A stretch of DNA of 64,000 nt from Diospyros lotus (GCF_014633365.1 NC_068351.1:18713366-18777365); one strand, 5' to 3'; shown: positions 36,812-49,659, numbered from the stretch's first letter. Program-made: numbers and translations. Notes: generated by a model from the sequence alone, not told the origin.

Positions 36812-37726
36812 TGTTATCGCTCGAACACAATAATGAATTTATTTGTCAAGAAAGAACTATCTCCAAGCTTCAACTATTCTGTAAGGAAGAAAATCGTCAG
36901 AAGGCATAGGGTAATCCCTGTGCAAATACTTCGGTGCTTAATTTAGATTCTTAAAGATCACAAATGAAATTGTAGAGCTCTTGAATGAGTATAAGTAACT
37001 TATCTTTGAAGAATGGGGGATCACTTTTTTATAGTTGAGTTGAGGGATTTGTGATAATCATATTTGAAATTTTGAGATTGACTTGGGTTTGGATAATCTT
37101 TATTTGTTACAAAATGTTTAAAGAAGACTTTGGAGGTAGGTTTGCATGTCTCTGTCATGGGATTACTCCATGTGGAAGCCCTCTAGGAGATCTCATGGAC
37201 TTTCCCAGAGCTTTTTAGCTTTCTCTTGTGGAAACTTGCCAAAAGGGTTAAGCGAAGACCCTTCGTCTGAGAAAGTCTCTCAAGCCCCTTTTGTAAGGCT
37301 TTCTCCTTTATTTTGGCCTTTATGCTTTATTCTTAGCTTTTGAGCTTAACCTTTGTGAGCTTCTTAAATGGGCCAAAGTCCATGTGTACATCATTTACTT
37401 TCCCATGAATGTGATTCTTGAGAATGACATTTCCAAGAATCACATTCTTGGGAAAAATAAAAGTTAGAAAGGCTCCAAGTGCCACATGTTGAGATTTTGA
37501 AGAAACCTCGTGGCTCACAAAAGGTTTGAGGGTGAGCTTTGTGATTTTTGTGTTGTTATCATCTACATTGTATTTAGTTGCTACTTCCAAGTAAGTTCAC
37601 GATTGTTTTTGACTTTTACATTGTGTTTTGTTTTGAGATTTTTAGGGTTTTTTTTTTTTTTTCAATTTTGGCTCAATTTCAATGTCGTAAGGGTTTTGAT
37701 TTTTGATTTGAATTCTGTTGACACAC
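36812..37726 (-). mobile_element. LTR region next to the second gypsy gag
   Basis: It starts TGTTATCGCTCGAAC beside a leader AATTAGCACTATCTATGAG (minus strand), a decayed equivalent of the leader at 16752-16781. It therefore belongs to the same lineage as the LTRs at 7346 and 16782. The phrase CTTCGGTGCTTAATTTAG near 36930 parallels CTCCGATGCTTAAGTCGG at 8680. The right boundary is not certain; nothing else is recognised up to 37726. Confidence 0.5.
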
Positions 37727-37731
37727 ATTTT

Positions 37732-37942
37732 TGTAACACCCTGCATCGAGCGATAGGAAGGTTTGTGACAACTTACCTTGATGGATCTATGCGAACTTCC
37801 TAGGAGGGTCACCCATCCTTGGGCTCTTCTAGATCAAACACACTTAACCTTGGAGTTCTTTACCTACATTCAGTTGGTGTTGTTTTCTTCCTTACTTATC
37901 CTCGATGTATACTACCATTCTCTGAGCTTTTGGGGTGTTACA
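37732..37942 (-). mobile_element. Cassandra-like TRIM LTR with 5S-rRNA-derived segment
   Basis: Both ends are TGTAACACCC / GGGTGTTACA. On the minus strand the middle reads AGAACTCCAAGGTTAAGTGT, then GATCTAGAAGAGCCCAAGG and ATGGGTGACCCTCCTAGGAA. This is the order of the internal promoter region of plant 5S rRNA (AGAACTCCGAAGTTAAG... GGATGGGTGACC...). Cassandra elements are known to carry such a segment in their LTRs. CACAT occurs on both sides (37724-37728 and 37943-37947), although three T separate the left copy from TGTAAC. It looks like a solo LTR. Confidence 0.75.
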
Positions 37943-39700
37943 CACATCGTGTGATCATCATGGGCCCACATCTGCGGGTCAACTCTTAGCTCTCGCCCTT
38001 CAACGGCCAGGAGCCCCACCGCAGGCGACAATCGATCTGGAACCCGTGGCTGAAGCTGGGCGAGACGCAGGCAAAAATCAGTTTAATTTATCACATGCAT
38101 ATGTCTTGTAATATACTTGTTATCACGCTTATTATAGTTTTGGAATTTACGTATTTTGAAATATGATGTGGATGTGGAATTTTTTTGTTTATCTTTTATA
38201 TTTGAAATGACCGTCCTTGCGTGGCTCCCACCGCTCGTGTCTTCGATTTCGACAAAAGAGATAAATCGCAAATTGAACCTTTGAACCTTGCTCAAGGCGA
38301 TGATCAAACTTGTAACCCATCAAATTAACATCGACATATTACTCATCCAACCGTTTCAACCTATGTTATGGGGATTACAATTATATCTTTATCTTTATAG
38401 CTTGGTGTTTCACCTCAAGCATATGGTATTAGCTCAATTGATAAATAATAAACATTGGCTACCACCTTGTGTTGTCATGAGGGCGTAAGAAGTTTGTTAT
38501 ATTCATATTGTTTGGTCATGAAATGAAGGAAACCATTTTACTAAGTGATTTATCACTTAAATTTGATATCTTTATCTTTTTGGAGCTTTTCTAGAAAAAG
38601 GAGAAGATGACCGACCAATTAAAAGATAGTCTTGTTATGTTTTTCAATCTTAGAATTAATTTTAAGTTGTTGTATTGATTATTATTTTCCTTGTATTATT
38701 TATTATTTGGAGTATGATACCAGAGAAGTAATAAATTCAAGATTAATTCTTAGTTGGATGTTTAATTCCGTGTAGTTATATGTCGATCCAGTTGGATTTA
38801 TAAAAAAAAGTTTTAAACGGCTTGGATTGGGTTGGGACACGTGAATGGAATTGGAACCCTCTCCACCAACACAGCATATCATTATCCTTTCGCCCTGCCC
38901 TGCCCTGCTATGCGCCTTCTTACACGCACCCCACACCCTACTCATTTTAGCATATCAGAGCTGATCTTCTGTTGCCCGTGTCGACGCGAGCTAGCAAAGG
39001 GATGGTGTGTGAGCCCCACCACCCTCTATGGGGCGACGCCCCCCTCTCTCTCAAATTGTCCGCCAAAGCAATTGCTCCTTTTAGCATAAATAAATTCTGT
39101 TCTCTCTGCTGCTCTTATCTACTAATACACTTCAGGCGCAGTGCTGATTAATAATATTCCAATCTACTTTTCACATGCTAAACCACCAACTGCCGCTTTT
39201 GCCCTTTTCTGTGCATTGCAGTGGATGTTAATCTGTTTTGTTTAGGAATTGGTGGTTTTCAGTGGCCATCTAATCTAATCTTTATTCATCTGTAACTGTT
39301 ATTAGGAAGTCAGTCGGAGGTGAGAGGTTGACTGTTCTGTATTCGTTGAATTAATATTGTGTTATTTTTCGTTTCATAATTTACTCAATTGACAACCGTT
39401 TTAATTATTTTTATCTTCTGTTGAATTGCGTGCATATATATAGTAGGACATTGTAAGCACTTTTATCCAATTCTTCATCTTTATTTAATTAAATTGTCAC
39501 TTATTTGGCAATCACTATATTTGAATAATTTATTTAATTAATTAATGGATCTTAAACAGATGTTTTGTTCTGTGAATGGTACCATATCCATCATCACATC
39601 TCAAATGTCTAAACTATAGTGGGTTTTGACCTATTATTCTTTAATGAAGTCTTACTATAAAGGTAAAATAATAATAATAATAATTTGGCCCAACTCATCA
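37943..39700. other. Region downstream of the PIG-L gene, no gene recognised
   Basis: 37943-38075 is GC-rich, with CCCACATCTGCGGGTCAACT, and may be further Cassandra-related sequence. From there to 39700 I see only AT-rich intergenic DNA with short unrelated frames. Confidence 0.45.
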
Positions 39701-39998
39701 GGCCAAAATAAATTTGTTGCAAAAATAAAACCCAACGTAATTAACATGCAATATAATGATATTTTTTATAGAAAATATTACCATACCAAATATCTGATCT
39801 TAAGTATCTGCAGGCAGACAGCAGTAACATACCTACTAGCCCCATTGCCGGAAACTCGGACGGATATCTCAAAGGAAAACAAGCAATTCGCCGCCGCCGG
39901 AGTCCGTCCGATTCACGGGCGGCAAAAAATCTGATATCGCGGTCTGAACTGAAGAAGAATCCTTCAGCTTGGTCCATACCATATAACCTCATCTGCAC

Positions 39999-42900
39999 CT
40001 ACGCGTCGATCCTCCTCAGGGTGTTAACATAAGTATAACTGGATAACAAAACAAAAAGTTTCCGGAACCTGCAGCAAAGAAGAAGCAGCATCGATGTCCA
40101 ATGGATTTCAGAATGGATGTTTTAGGATTGGCACGAAAAATGAATCATCTAGCGGCAACCAACCAAGCATCAATTATGTCCTAGAGAATTTGTAGAAATG
40201 TAGCGAGAATTCCCGTCTAAAGAAACAGGAGGATGGATTTCAGCTTTCTTTTATTTTTCAACCCTTTTGAGATGGATATATGAAAGCATACGTACCAAAC
40301 CCACTGGCTTTTATGCTGTGCCATTGCATTGTAGCTTTTAACCGGATTCTCATTCAGCATGCAATGTGAATCTTCGTGTTGATGGTACATGGCATAAACC
40401 AGGGAGAACCAGATATCAACTGGTCCACAGTACTTGCGAAATATGTTAGTACTAACCTGAAAACAATGAGAAGATAATTCGTAGTTGGAACCAAGAAAAT
40501 CAACCAAGTGAGCTATAAGTCTTCCTACATATATATATATATATCATATTCTTCAAGAAATATTTCATAATAACCCTTTCACCTTGTCCATAGACATGTA
40601 ACCAAAATACTCTGCAATGCTGGGCCGACGAGGAAAACAACCTTAATATTTGGAGATAGAGAAGCAGTTGAATCTTTTGTTGACATACATCAGTAAGAGT
40701 GGATTATTGTCCAGAAAATTTAGTATATGGAGAAAGAAGAGAATACTTACAAGTTCCCAAGCTTCAACATCTCTTTTTGTATTATTAAGCAGGAGCTTGC
40801 TGCTTGCAGAACAAGGGGAAAAAGGAGTTAAAATATATAAATTTGACATTGTAGTTGCTCTTTTCCAGCTATGCAGACTTAATCTTAGTAATAGCTACGC
40901 AAGGCCATGCTAGCAATCTACATCCAGCATAAAAATATACAGGAACAGTACTGCCAGTTCCAGAGGCTTCTGAAGATGACACATCTCTCTGCTCAGTTTC
41001 TGAAATTATATCAGTGTCCTTTCAGTCTTAATTTCTGGTAACAAATTCCCAACCCTTAACCAGATGCTAAAATAAAACAAATAAAATAGATACCATAATT
41101 TCTGTATTTTGCCCGTACTTTGCCCATACTACCCTTGAATAATCTAACTAAAGGGATGACATATCAAGCCTTCATTCCACTAGGTGGTTTTTGGCTACAT
41201 AAATTCTAGCTCCCTAATTATATCCAAACAAAATGGACAAGGTTAAGAAAAGTTCTAACAGGATATATCATAGTTAATCATTCAGTGAGAATGATTATAT
41301 AGCTTGTAAGTCATGTATAGACGTAGATTTTATACAAATATGATTAAAATGTAACATAATAATATTAAAATAAAAGGTCACAATTTCAATACCTTTAATT
41401 TTACACATACCATTCACAGAAAAATCATATGCCAGAGATAAGAAAACAACATACCCTCTACCACTATGTGGGGTCAGCTATTTTTGATTCAACAAGTTCT
41501 ACATTGGTTGTGGATCGGGTCAACATGTTTGCATCCAAAGAGTGTCCATTACCTCTACCATGTCCTTGGTACAGTATCCGTGCCTCCAAAACATTAACAC
41601 CTTTACCATCCAAACTATATCTGTGCCTCCTAAACATTAATGTCACAAAACAGAGGCCAAATTGTGGCCGATTTTGCTGTAGATTTAATTACTATTTATT
41701 GTTTTCTCTTTGCTGTTTTTAATTGTAATTTTCCTTTTCCAGCTGATAGTTAGTTAGAAGGTACAGCCAGGTGTAAAGGTGGTTAGAATAGGACAAAATA
41801 GTTTGTTATAGGAGTTATGATCTGCTGTGGCAGCACCCTAGAGCAAACTATATAAGCTTGGGGCTACTCCAGTAAGAGATATCGAATATTTTGAATCAAG
41901 AATCCGACTCATACTCTCTCTCAAACTTCTCTCTCTCTCTCTCTCATTCTCTTCTCCAACCCCTCCCATTCTTTTCACGGTTCTTCAACCATCCCTTCTA
42001 ATTCACGTTGAATTAGAAGGATTACTACTGTCACAACATAACTGTGACAATTAACACCTTTACCATCCAAACTACATCGATAGCCATCAACTATCAGGCC
42101 AATCTCCAATGACCATAGCCATGGACCAAAACAAGTAGCACTCACATAACAGGAGTTACAGAACTACCCATCTAAGCTTGTCAGTGGATCGGGTCTGATT
42201 CAACTAATCTAGATCTACTCATCCAGACCTGATCCATTTAACTGTTGGATTTAATCTGACGGACTGATAGCAACTCTGCCATGCCAAAGGGGACATTGGA
42301 GCCTTGCAGGAGCACTAAGGTGAAGAAGATGCCAGTAAGGTTGATGGATGAGCAGGGAATGAGCATTAGAAGAGGAGAGTGACAGTGTTGTAATTAAGGA
42401 GAAAGAGGAATGGCATATATGTAATAATAGAGTTGGTTAGGAGCATGTGAGAAGCTATTGGATGACGACCAAATGCCCCTGGCAGTTAAGCGTATGCATA
42501 AGAGCAGGGCATTTTGCAATTGGAGATCAAGAAATATCAAACAAATCTTCTTATTCCTTCTACAAGTCTCTATTCTCTTCCTGTTCTTCTTCTTCTTCAA
42601 GCTAGGCGTGATCACTACCCTGAAGTGAGACCTAACACAGACCAATATAATTATTGGATCAAATCGAGATCAACCCATACTATTTTTGCAAAGAAAAGGT
42701 TTTTCTACTTTCCAAATGTTATTCTCCTTAAATTGTCCCTCCCTAGATCTCTCAAGGTTTTACCTCTATTTTTCCACAGTTTGAGCATGGCCATATTTTT
42801 ATTTTATTTCAATTTTTCTTTACATTAATATCTACTCCATCCCAGGTTTAGTCCTATCTGCATTACCTGAAAATCAAAGAATGTGTTGAATTGGTTTTTG

Positions 42901-45900
42901 AACCACAATACTTCAATATTTTAGAGTTTAATGGGATTCTTGTTCTATAAATTGTTGCTAAAATATTCCAATCAGTGATCATCTTCTCTACATGATCAGT
43001 TCACCAGGGCCTTTTTCAAAAAAAAAAAAAAAAAAAAAATCTTTTTCCTTATCTTAAAATTTTATTTGTGTCCTTTGATGAAGGTTTTGCTTTTGTTCTG
43101 ATAATTAATCTAAACTTCTCTACCCCAACCTGTTTTATTTTTTTTTCTTTTCCATAAATTTTCCTTTGGGGATATGCTGAATTTTAGCTTGTTGAAGTTT
43201 TTCATTTTGTTTTGATAACTAATCTAAACTGCTCTACCTCAATGGTCTTTTTTCCTCTAAATTTTCTTTGGGGATATGCTGGATTTCAGTTTGATAAAGG
43301 TTTTGTTTTTGTTTCCATAATTCATCTATTCTCGGCTTGTTGGATTTTTTTTCCTTCTGTTTTCCTTCTATTTCTGTAAATTTTCTTTGGGGATGTGTTG
43401 GATTGTAGTTTGATAAAGGTTTTCTCTCTCTCCTTTTTTTTTTTTTTCTGGTTTCTTCTTAACATTCAACCATGCAGTCGTTGCGATATGTGTTATTCCA
43501 AAAAAAAAAACAGAGAAATTATAGAATATGCAGTTAAAACTTTTTGTGTATATAATGCACATGGGAAGCTAGATATGTATGGCATCTATATTTTCTGTAT
43601 TGATATTTTTACTTTTTGATGTTAAATGTGCTTAGAATACATAATATAAGTTTCTTTGAACAAAAAAGTCAGGAAATTGATTGAGAAAGTTCCAGAACAG
43701 GAATATATATATATATATACAAAATCAACATACCGTATCCCATGATTCACGTCACGATGATTACAGTGACCCGAAACACCATAGTCATCAAAAGTAATTA
43801 TCTGAAAAAACCATATAGAAAAGGTAATCTAAGGAACATAACACATTTGTGCATTTTGAATCATTCCTGAATTCAATCAATCATCCATTGAAGACATTCC
43901 AGAAAGGACAACTTCATAAATAAACTCTGGAGAACAAAGCATGAATGAATAATACAATCAAAACTTACCAAATCAGTGGCATGACTAAGAATTTCCTCTT
44001 CAATTATATTTGCCAATAAATTGAGGTTCCATACTTTGCCAAAACCGTCCTAATAATGACAATCTCTTTACTTTTAAACTTTTGACTCAATATGCATTTC
44101 AAACAATTCCAAAATATGAGTAGGATCCTCAAATGGCAAGAAACAAAACCTGCAAATGGGGGTGGTCCAGAATCTTTACTTGCTGGAGTGGAACCTATAT
44201 TAAAATATTTCACTATTTAAAAAAGAGTATAATAAGTGTACTACATTTGAAAATATTAAAGGAAAAAAAAATTACTATCATTGCATTACACTAGGAGACA
44301 AACAAGCCTGTAAGCAGAGAAATAACCTTTAGGATTGCAGAAGCCTTATAGAGTTCTTCTTTCCTAATGCTTCCCATCCCATCTGCATCACCTACATAAA
44401 GGACAAATTATGAACATCCAAGCAAAACCAGCACACAGGAAATAACTAAACAAGTCCTATGGTTTATTTTCCTTCCCCTTTTTTTTTTCTTTTTGGGGAG
44501 AGGGGGACCCTGTTGAACTCAGATTTTTAATCTGCACCATTGGTTAGATTTTTCTTTCCACAAATCTCATAGTCAGTTCATTACCGGTTAGTTTGTTAAC
44601 TAGAAATATATTACCGACCAATATTACAGCAGTATCAAGCCTCCTCAAAAGATATGAGACAAAAAAACTCATGTACATGCCCTGCCCAACGCTTAACAAG
44701 GACCCCACCCTATTTGATGTTCACTAAGTTAATACCCAGTAATCAATAGAGACATTGTTTCCTGATAAAGTAGTAATAAGATGGAATAGATTATGAACCA
44801 ACTTCCCTTATGTAGAACCCTATAGACAAACCCAAGCAAACGTCCCTTATTTAGCACACATTAAGAAAATCTTAAACATGAGAAGGTGTCAAGACCTAGT
44901 CTTGAATCAAGGGCTTTTAGAATAGAATTGAGAAGGAAGAATGGAAGAAAGAAACAAAAAGAGAACAGAGAGAAAGTGAAGGAAAACAGAGAGAAAATTG
45001 AGAGAGAAATGAGAAACTGAATTCAGTACTTGATTAATTCTCCAAACAGATTGGTTAACTTTATATATAGCTAACCAATCAACAATTACAAATCGGTTAC
45101 AGGTTGTAACCAATCCTCTACAGAAATAATCTGCTACAGATGACATACAAAATAAACTGCTACACCCATCATGACCCTAGGGGCGCTACTGTAATTGAGC
45201 TGCAAATATATTGTTATGATTCTGTTAGATGCACATGGGTGCTATTAGGCGCACATGGTTACTGTTATTCTAGAATATGCCTTCAGTTACGATAGCCAGC
45301 CTATGCCTATAAAAGGCTACTTGTAAGGGGGTGAGGATTATGTGAATGACAATTGAATCTTTCCCCTCTACTATTTTGTTCTCTCCCTCCCTCTCGAACC
45401 CTGTGTTCTTTCCCAATTCTTGCTGTTCTCCCTCTTTCAGTCTAACTCTCCCTCCATTTTCTCTCTAATTCTCAAGTTCTACCCTAAATAGCCACTGTCA
45501 GATCTTAGGATCTGACAATACCCTACTGAAACACTGAAACCCTAGGAACTTGACATTTTCCCGCCCTTGAAAATTTTCTTGTCCCCAAGATAAACAAAGA
45601 AGCTGAGCAGCACAGGGAAATTGATTGTATACTGGTAAAAATTTTATCTCTATCAGACACAATAGAGAGTGGAATTCCATGCAATTTCACCACTGAATCC
45701 ATAAAGTTTGGCTACTTCTTGGGCAGTAAAAGGATGAGAAAGGCTCAAAAAGTGAGCAAATTTTGTGAATCTGTCCACCCCTACCAAAATTACATCCTTC
45801 CCTTACTGATTTCGGCAATCCTTCTATGTAGTCCATGGAAAGGCTCGTCCAAGCCTATTCTTGAATTTTCAGTGGATGTAATAAACCAGGTGCAGCCATA

Positions 45901-48582
45901 TTTTCATGTATGCAACATTGACAAATATCACAGGCTAATACATAGTCAACCATAGCCTGTTTTAATTTGGGCCAACAAAATAACTATTTCACTGTATGGT
46001 ATGTAGATCTGATGCCTGAATGACCTAAGGGCAAACCATGTAAAGACTGTAATATTTGAGTCCTTAAGCTAATTATTATCTCCTACTACAAGTCTTCCCT
46101 GAAACCAAAGTAATCCATTACTCAAAAGTATAGCCTGGTTTGCTAGTTGGATTGATAGAGAGTTGGGTTAAGAGATCTTGTACCCAAACACTAGACGCAT
46201 AACTAGCAGTTACTTCTTGTAGCCAGTCTGGAATTACTGAAGTAATGGAAGCACAGTAACCTTCCTCAAATTTCCTAGACAATGAATCAGTAGCCAAATT
46301 GTCTTTCCTTGGCGATATTTTATAATATAGTCTAAGCCTAGCAACTTTGACATCCCTTTTCGTTGTAACCGTGTATGGGGTTGTTGAAGGAGAAATTTTA
46401 GGCTCTCATGATCATTTCTAATTATGAACTGACCTTCATCCAAATAATGGCGCCATTTCTCCACAGCCACCAAAGCTGCTATCAATTCCTTATCATAAAC
46501 ACTAAGTCCCAAGTGTTTTGGTGCTAACGCCTGACTTAAGAAGGCTAATGGTTTCCCTTCCTGCATCAAGACTGCCCCTACTCCTTTATCACTTGCATCG
46601 GTTTCAAGAACAAAGGGCTTTGTGAAATCTAGAAAAGCCAAAACTAGAGCTTGTGTCATAACTTTCTTTAATTCAATAAAGGTTGCCTCTGCTTGAAAAC
46701 TCGAATGAAATCCATCTTTCTTCAACAGCTAGGTTAAAGGTTTACTTATAAGCCCATAATGTTGAATAAACGGTTTGTAGTAACCAGTCAGTCTCAAAAA
46801 CCCACATAAAGACTTGACTGTAGTGGGCCTAGACCAGTCCACCATAGCTGCAATCTTCTTCGGATCTGTACTCACACCTTCTCCTAAGATAATATGCACA
46901 AAATACTCCACGTGGTTCATAGCAAAATTACATTTAGACTTCTTTAACATACAACTGGTTGAATCGAAGGACTTCAAATGTAGTCCTAAGGTGATCAAGG
47001 TGTTGGTCCAAAGATTTGCTATACACTAGGATATCATCAAAGAACACGAGTATGAAATTTCTCAAATATGGACTGAAGATATGGTTCATTAGGCTTGGAA
47101 AGTGGCTGGAGTATTGGTTAAACCAAAGAGCATGACTGTAAACTCATGAAGACCTTCGCTGGAGCATTGGTTAAACCAAAGACTTGTTGAGAGGCTAATT
47201 TATCTGTCACACACTCGATTAGATATTGCCTATGCGATCAACGTTGTGAGTTAGTTCATGCACAATCCCAAGAAGACACTCCTCCATGTAGTATATCACA
47301 CTCTTTAGTACTTGAAAACACATATGGGTAAGGGGATCCTATTCAAGAAGGATACAAGCCTTAGTCTTGAAGCTTACACGAATGCCAACTATGTAGGCTC
47401 CATCGTTGATAGGAGATCAATATTCAGTTACTGGACCTTTGTTGGGGGAAATTTGGTCGTGTGGAGGAGCAAGAAACAACCAATAGGGGCTAGATTGAGC
47501 ATGGAGGCTGAGTTCAGATCCATGGCACTAGGCATTTGTGAGCTTGTTTGGCTCAAGATATTATTAGAAGATCTCAAAATTAAGTGGGAAGGTCCTATGA
47601 AATTATATTGTGATAACAAGTTAGCCATTAGCATTCTTCACAACCTTGTTCAACATGATTGGACTAAGCATGTGAAAGTAGATTGACACTTTATAAAAGA
47701 AAAGATCAACAGCGGATTAATTTGCACACCGTATATCCCATCTAGAGACCAACTTGCTGATGCTCTCACTAAAGGACTATCCGATCATATGTTTCAGAAG
47801 ATTGTTGGCAAGCTGTGAATGGTAAACGTAAACCTATATTCTCCAACTTGAAGGGAAGTGTCAAAATATCTCAAGAATCCTTTTATCTTAGGCAGTGTAT
47901 AGTTTGGAATATTCAGTTTCCAAATTTACTTGATTAGATTGATTGCAAATTATTAGGAGTTTCCAAAGTTAGTGATATGATTGGATCTTCTCTGTGTATT
48001 ATATATAATGCATGTAAAGTTGACATAATCAATATAGTGAAATTGCATTCTTCATAGTGACAAGTCAAAGTGTCTCTCTACTTAAAAATTTAGACATAAG
48101 GAAATACTGAAATTTAAGCGCTAATCAATTATGGCCAATAAGAAGTATCATATACAAGAGGAGCATCCACAATGCATGAGACTCCCCATTTTGAGAGGGT
48201 CAAAAGAGGGTCATCTTTTTATGCAACCCTTGTTTTGCAAGGAGGCTTTTCCACAACTAGAGCACGTGACCTTCTAGTCACAAAGGAACAATTTTACCGT
48301 TGCAACCAATACTTGCCTCAAAATATACAAGATATACCACATAATATTTAGACTTAGCACTTGGTAACATAAAAGTTCATAGACTACCATGCTAACATTG
48401 TTCAATGTCGAGATAGTACAATTCAAGCCAAAGCCATTAACAAATAAGAACATATATTGGACTAGAAAGATACACTATTACACTTTAATATACAACTATG
48501 GCAGTTCTTACCAGTTGATATGCACAGCATGCGCAAATTATGCCGCCTTGACATGAGATAATTAATTGTTGGAGTAAAAAAC
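39999..48582 (-). CDS. PIGL: N-acetylglucosaminyl-phosphatidylinositol de-N-acetylase, all but the first exon
   Basis: PIG-L removes the acetyl group from GlcNAc-PI, the second step of GPI-anchor synthesis on the ER. Minus-strand exons are 48582-48512, 44392-44327, 44194-44150, 44049-43969, 43801-43734, 40799-40751, 40456-40296 and 40068-39999 (stop TAG). All have GT/AG borders and phases that join without error, giving about 203 residues. Family motifs in order are FFTPTINYL, LRMLCISTG, DGMGSIRKEELYKAS, GFGKVW and IITFDDYGVSGHCNHRDV. That last stretch holds the zinc-binding GHxNH. VEAWELVSTNIFRKY, AMAQHKSQWVWFRKLFVL and SSYTYVNTLR follow. The N-terminus with the HPDDE zinc and catalytic motif should be on one exon upstream and is not seen between 48583 and 64000. 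No stop or frameshift is present, so the gene may be active if exon 1 lies further right. Confidence 0.9.
41641..42049 (+). mobile_element. 409-bp solo LTR in a PIG-L intron
   Basis: It begins TGTCACAAAACAG and ends ACATAACTGTGACA (TGTCA/TGACA). Perfect ATTAA repeats flank it (41636-41640 and 42050-42054). It has a TATA-like CTATATAAGC and a CT-rich leader. The same LTR family appears in minus orientation at 62595-62985, next to a gag start. Outside the target repeat, ACACCTTTACCATCCAAACT occurs both at 41598 and at 42055, so the insertion site is itself next to a short duplication. Confidence 0.85.
42055..43730. other. PIG-L intron sequence with LTR-like fragment
   Basis: 42230-42640 (GCCATGCCAAAGGGGACATTGG..., ending in a CT-rich stretch) resembles the promoter-leader part of an LTR but has no boundaries I can place. 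43060-43440 repeats GGGGATATGCTG(G)ATTTCAG and GATAAAGGTTTTG words three or four times at ~90-120 bp spacing. A 23-base A run lies near 43018-43040. Confidence 0.4.
44886..45530. mobile_element. Two LTR-like pieces in opposite orientation inside a PIG-L intron
   Basis: 44886-45180 has a promoter-like TATATATAG and GA-rich leader reading on the minus strand and ends TGTCAAGACC. About 45212-45517 has CCTATAAAAGG and a CT-rich leader on the plus strand, ending GGATCTGACA. The first could be the 3' LTR of the minus-strand gypsy remnant that follows. Target duplications were not found. Confidence 0.4.
45540..47120 (-). pseudogene. Ty3/gypsy RT-RNase H-integrase remnant in a PIG-L intron
   Basis: Minus-strand pieces are the RT C-terminus (47110-46729: FGLTN, CMLKKSKCNFAMNHVEYF, IAAMVDWSRPTTVKSLCGFL, LTGYY) and a 163-codon open RNase H piece (46725-46234). 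The RNase H piece contains FVLETDASDKGVGAVLMQ, AFLSQALAPKHLGLSVYDKE, KWRHYL and RNDHESLKFLLQQ; TDAS supplies an active-site Asp and Y/DKE the Glu. Further integrase-like sequence with stops runs to 45540. This belongs to the chromovirus-like gypsy lineage by motif style. A 51-bp duplication of the GGTTAAACCAAAG region sits at its right edge (47105-47180). Confidence 0.8.
47175..48062 (+). mobile_element. Copia 3' fragment: RNase H end plus 204-bp LTR
   Basis: Coding (47175-47820) begins near LIYLSHTRLDIAYAINVVS and includes LEAYTNANYVGSIVDRRS, WRSKKQPIGARLSMEAEFR and LYCDNKLAISILHN. It ends with DQLADALTKGL. This is copia RNase H with a few stops. A polypurine run (AACTTGAAGGGAAG) precedes the LTR 47859-48062, which starts TGTCAAAATATC and ends ATAGTGACA and has TATATATAATG. 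The 5' half of the element is missing. It lies in the PIG-L intron between exons 44392 and 48512. Confidence 0.8.
48160..48325 (-). mobile_element. AU-type tRNA-derived SINE, second copy
   Basis: On the minus strand it has ATTGGTTGCAACGGTAAA (A box), GGTCACGTGCTCTAGTTGTG (B-box position) and the AAGCCTCCTTGCAAAACAAG body. It ends with CATGCATTGTGGATGCTCCT. It resembles the copy at 2590-2780 but with a better A box. It lies in a PIG-L intron. Confidence 0.75.
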
Positions 48583-49076
48583 CTGCAAAACACAAATATC
48601 ATTTTGATGAAAAGTAAAATCATAGTCCAAAACCTAGTAAAATTTTCATCATATAGAGTTTGAATGAATGTGAATAAAAGTGTAGATGATCTTACAAATT
48701 TGAAGGTCAAGTTATTTCAAGAAAATATCAATTGAAATATCTTGGAGCAATGGCTCAAAAAAAAAAAAAACAAAAACATGTTGGGGATATTACTCACAAT
48801 GAAGGCAGGATGGTTAAAGAGGAGAAATATTTCTAGCATTTTATGCAATTATAGAATTTGTTCTAATTAAAAATAAGTTTGGATGGTTATAAAATCATCT
48901 TTGTTTGTTTGGCACAAGATGCTTGTAGTTAAGTACCAACATATGCAAATATGAACATAATAACTGATGAGGATGTTATAGTACATATAAAACCAGACAA
49001 AAAATAAAAAAAAAAGAAAAAAAGAAAAGAGGTTACCCATAATAAAGTTAAAGTGATACATATTTAAGATAAGATA

Positions 49077-49245
49077 TGTGAAATAAGTTATTGGAGGACA
49101 AGAAGAGAGGAAAAGGGAGATCGAAGGGAAAAACTCATTCAATTCTATCAAGCTAGGGTTACAAGCATTTATACTAAAATACTATAACTACTATGTACAA
49201 GTTACCTAAGCTAGGTACAAGGTACAACTAATACATGCAATTCCT
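49077..49245 (-). mobile_element. LTR-like piece, left member of a pair
   Basis: TGTGAAATAAG... to ...CTAGGTACAAGGTACAACTAATA matches 63706-63872 at about 85% by eye. At 63690 the partner follows GGCTGATACCA, the reverse complement of a tRNA-Met primer site. Both would therefore be LTRs of one minus-strand element whose interior is now occupied by other insertions. Confidence 0.5.
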
Positions 49246-49251
49246 AATACG

Positions 49252-49650
49252 ATAGGATATCGTATGGTTTGTGCAGGTTGTGTTGCTGCATCGTTGCATG
49301 TAGTCATTAGGAGCCAGTCGAGAGTTGTGTTCATGTTTCCTGACCCGAGGTCTTTGCATCTTTAGGCATTTCTGAATTTGATTATTGTTTGTCGTCATAT
49401 TGCGTCCCTAGAACTCGAGGAAAACCATAACACAGACTAAGACTCAGTCATACACTCATCACAGATTCACATGGCACAACCCTTGGACTAGCCGATGTCC
49501 ACTCCTCGGTCCTTGCACTCTAAATCAGAACAAACTATAGAAAAATCTGAACAATATTGGGATGACAAAGAGTTAGCAAACTAGAAACCTCCTAAGATAG
49601 AAGCTAACTAGATCTATCACAAATCAGCCTTTGACTTCAGATCTCTTCTT
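49252..49650 (+). repeat. Pararetrovirus leader region, first copy
   Basis: 49252-49560 matches 60363-60670 at roughly 90% by eye, including GTTGTGTTCATGTTTCCTG and CATATTGCGTCCCTAGAAC. In the other copy it follows a TGGTATCAGAGCC primer site. A short broken frame begins near ATGGCACAACCC at 49470, before the movement-protein-like region. Confidence 0.65.
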
Positions 49651-49659
49651 GCTATCAGA

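Noticed and set aside
45719..45955. Plus-strand 78-codon frame in the PIG-L intron
   Set aside because: It is antisense to the decayed integrase part of the gypsy remnant.
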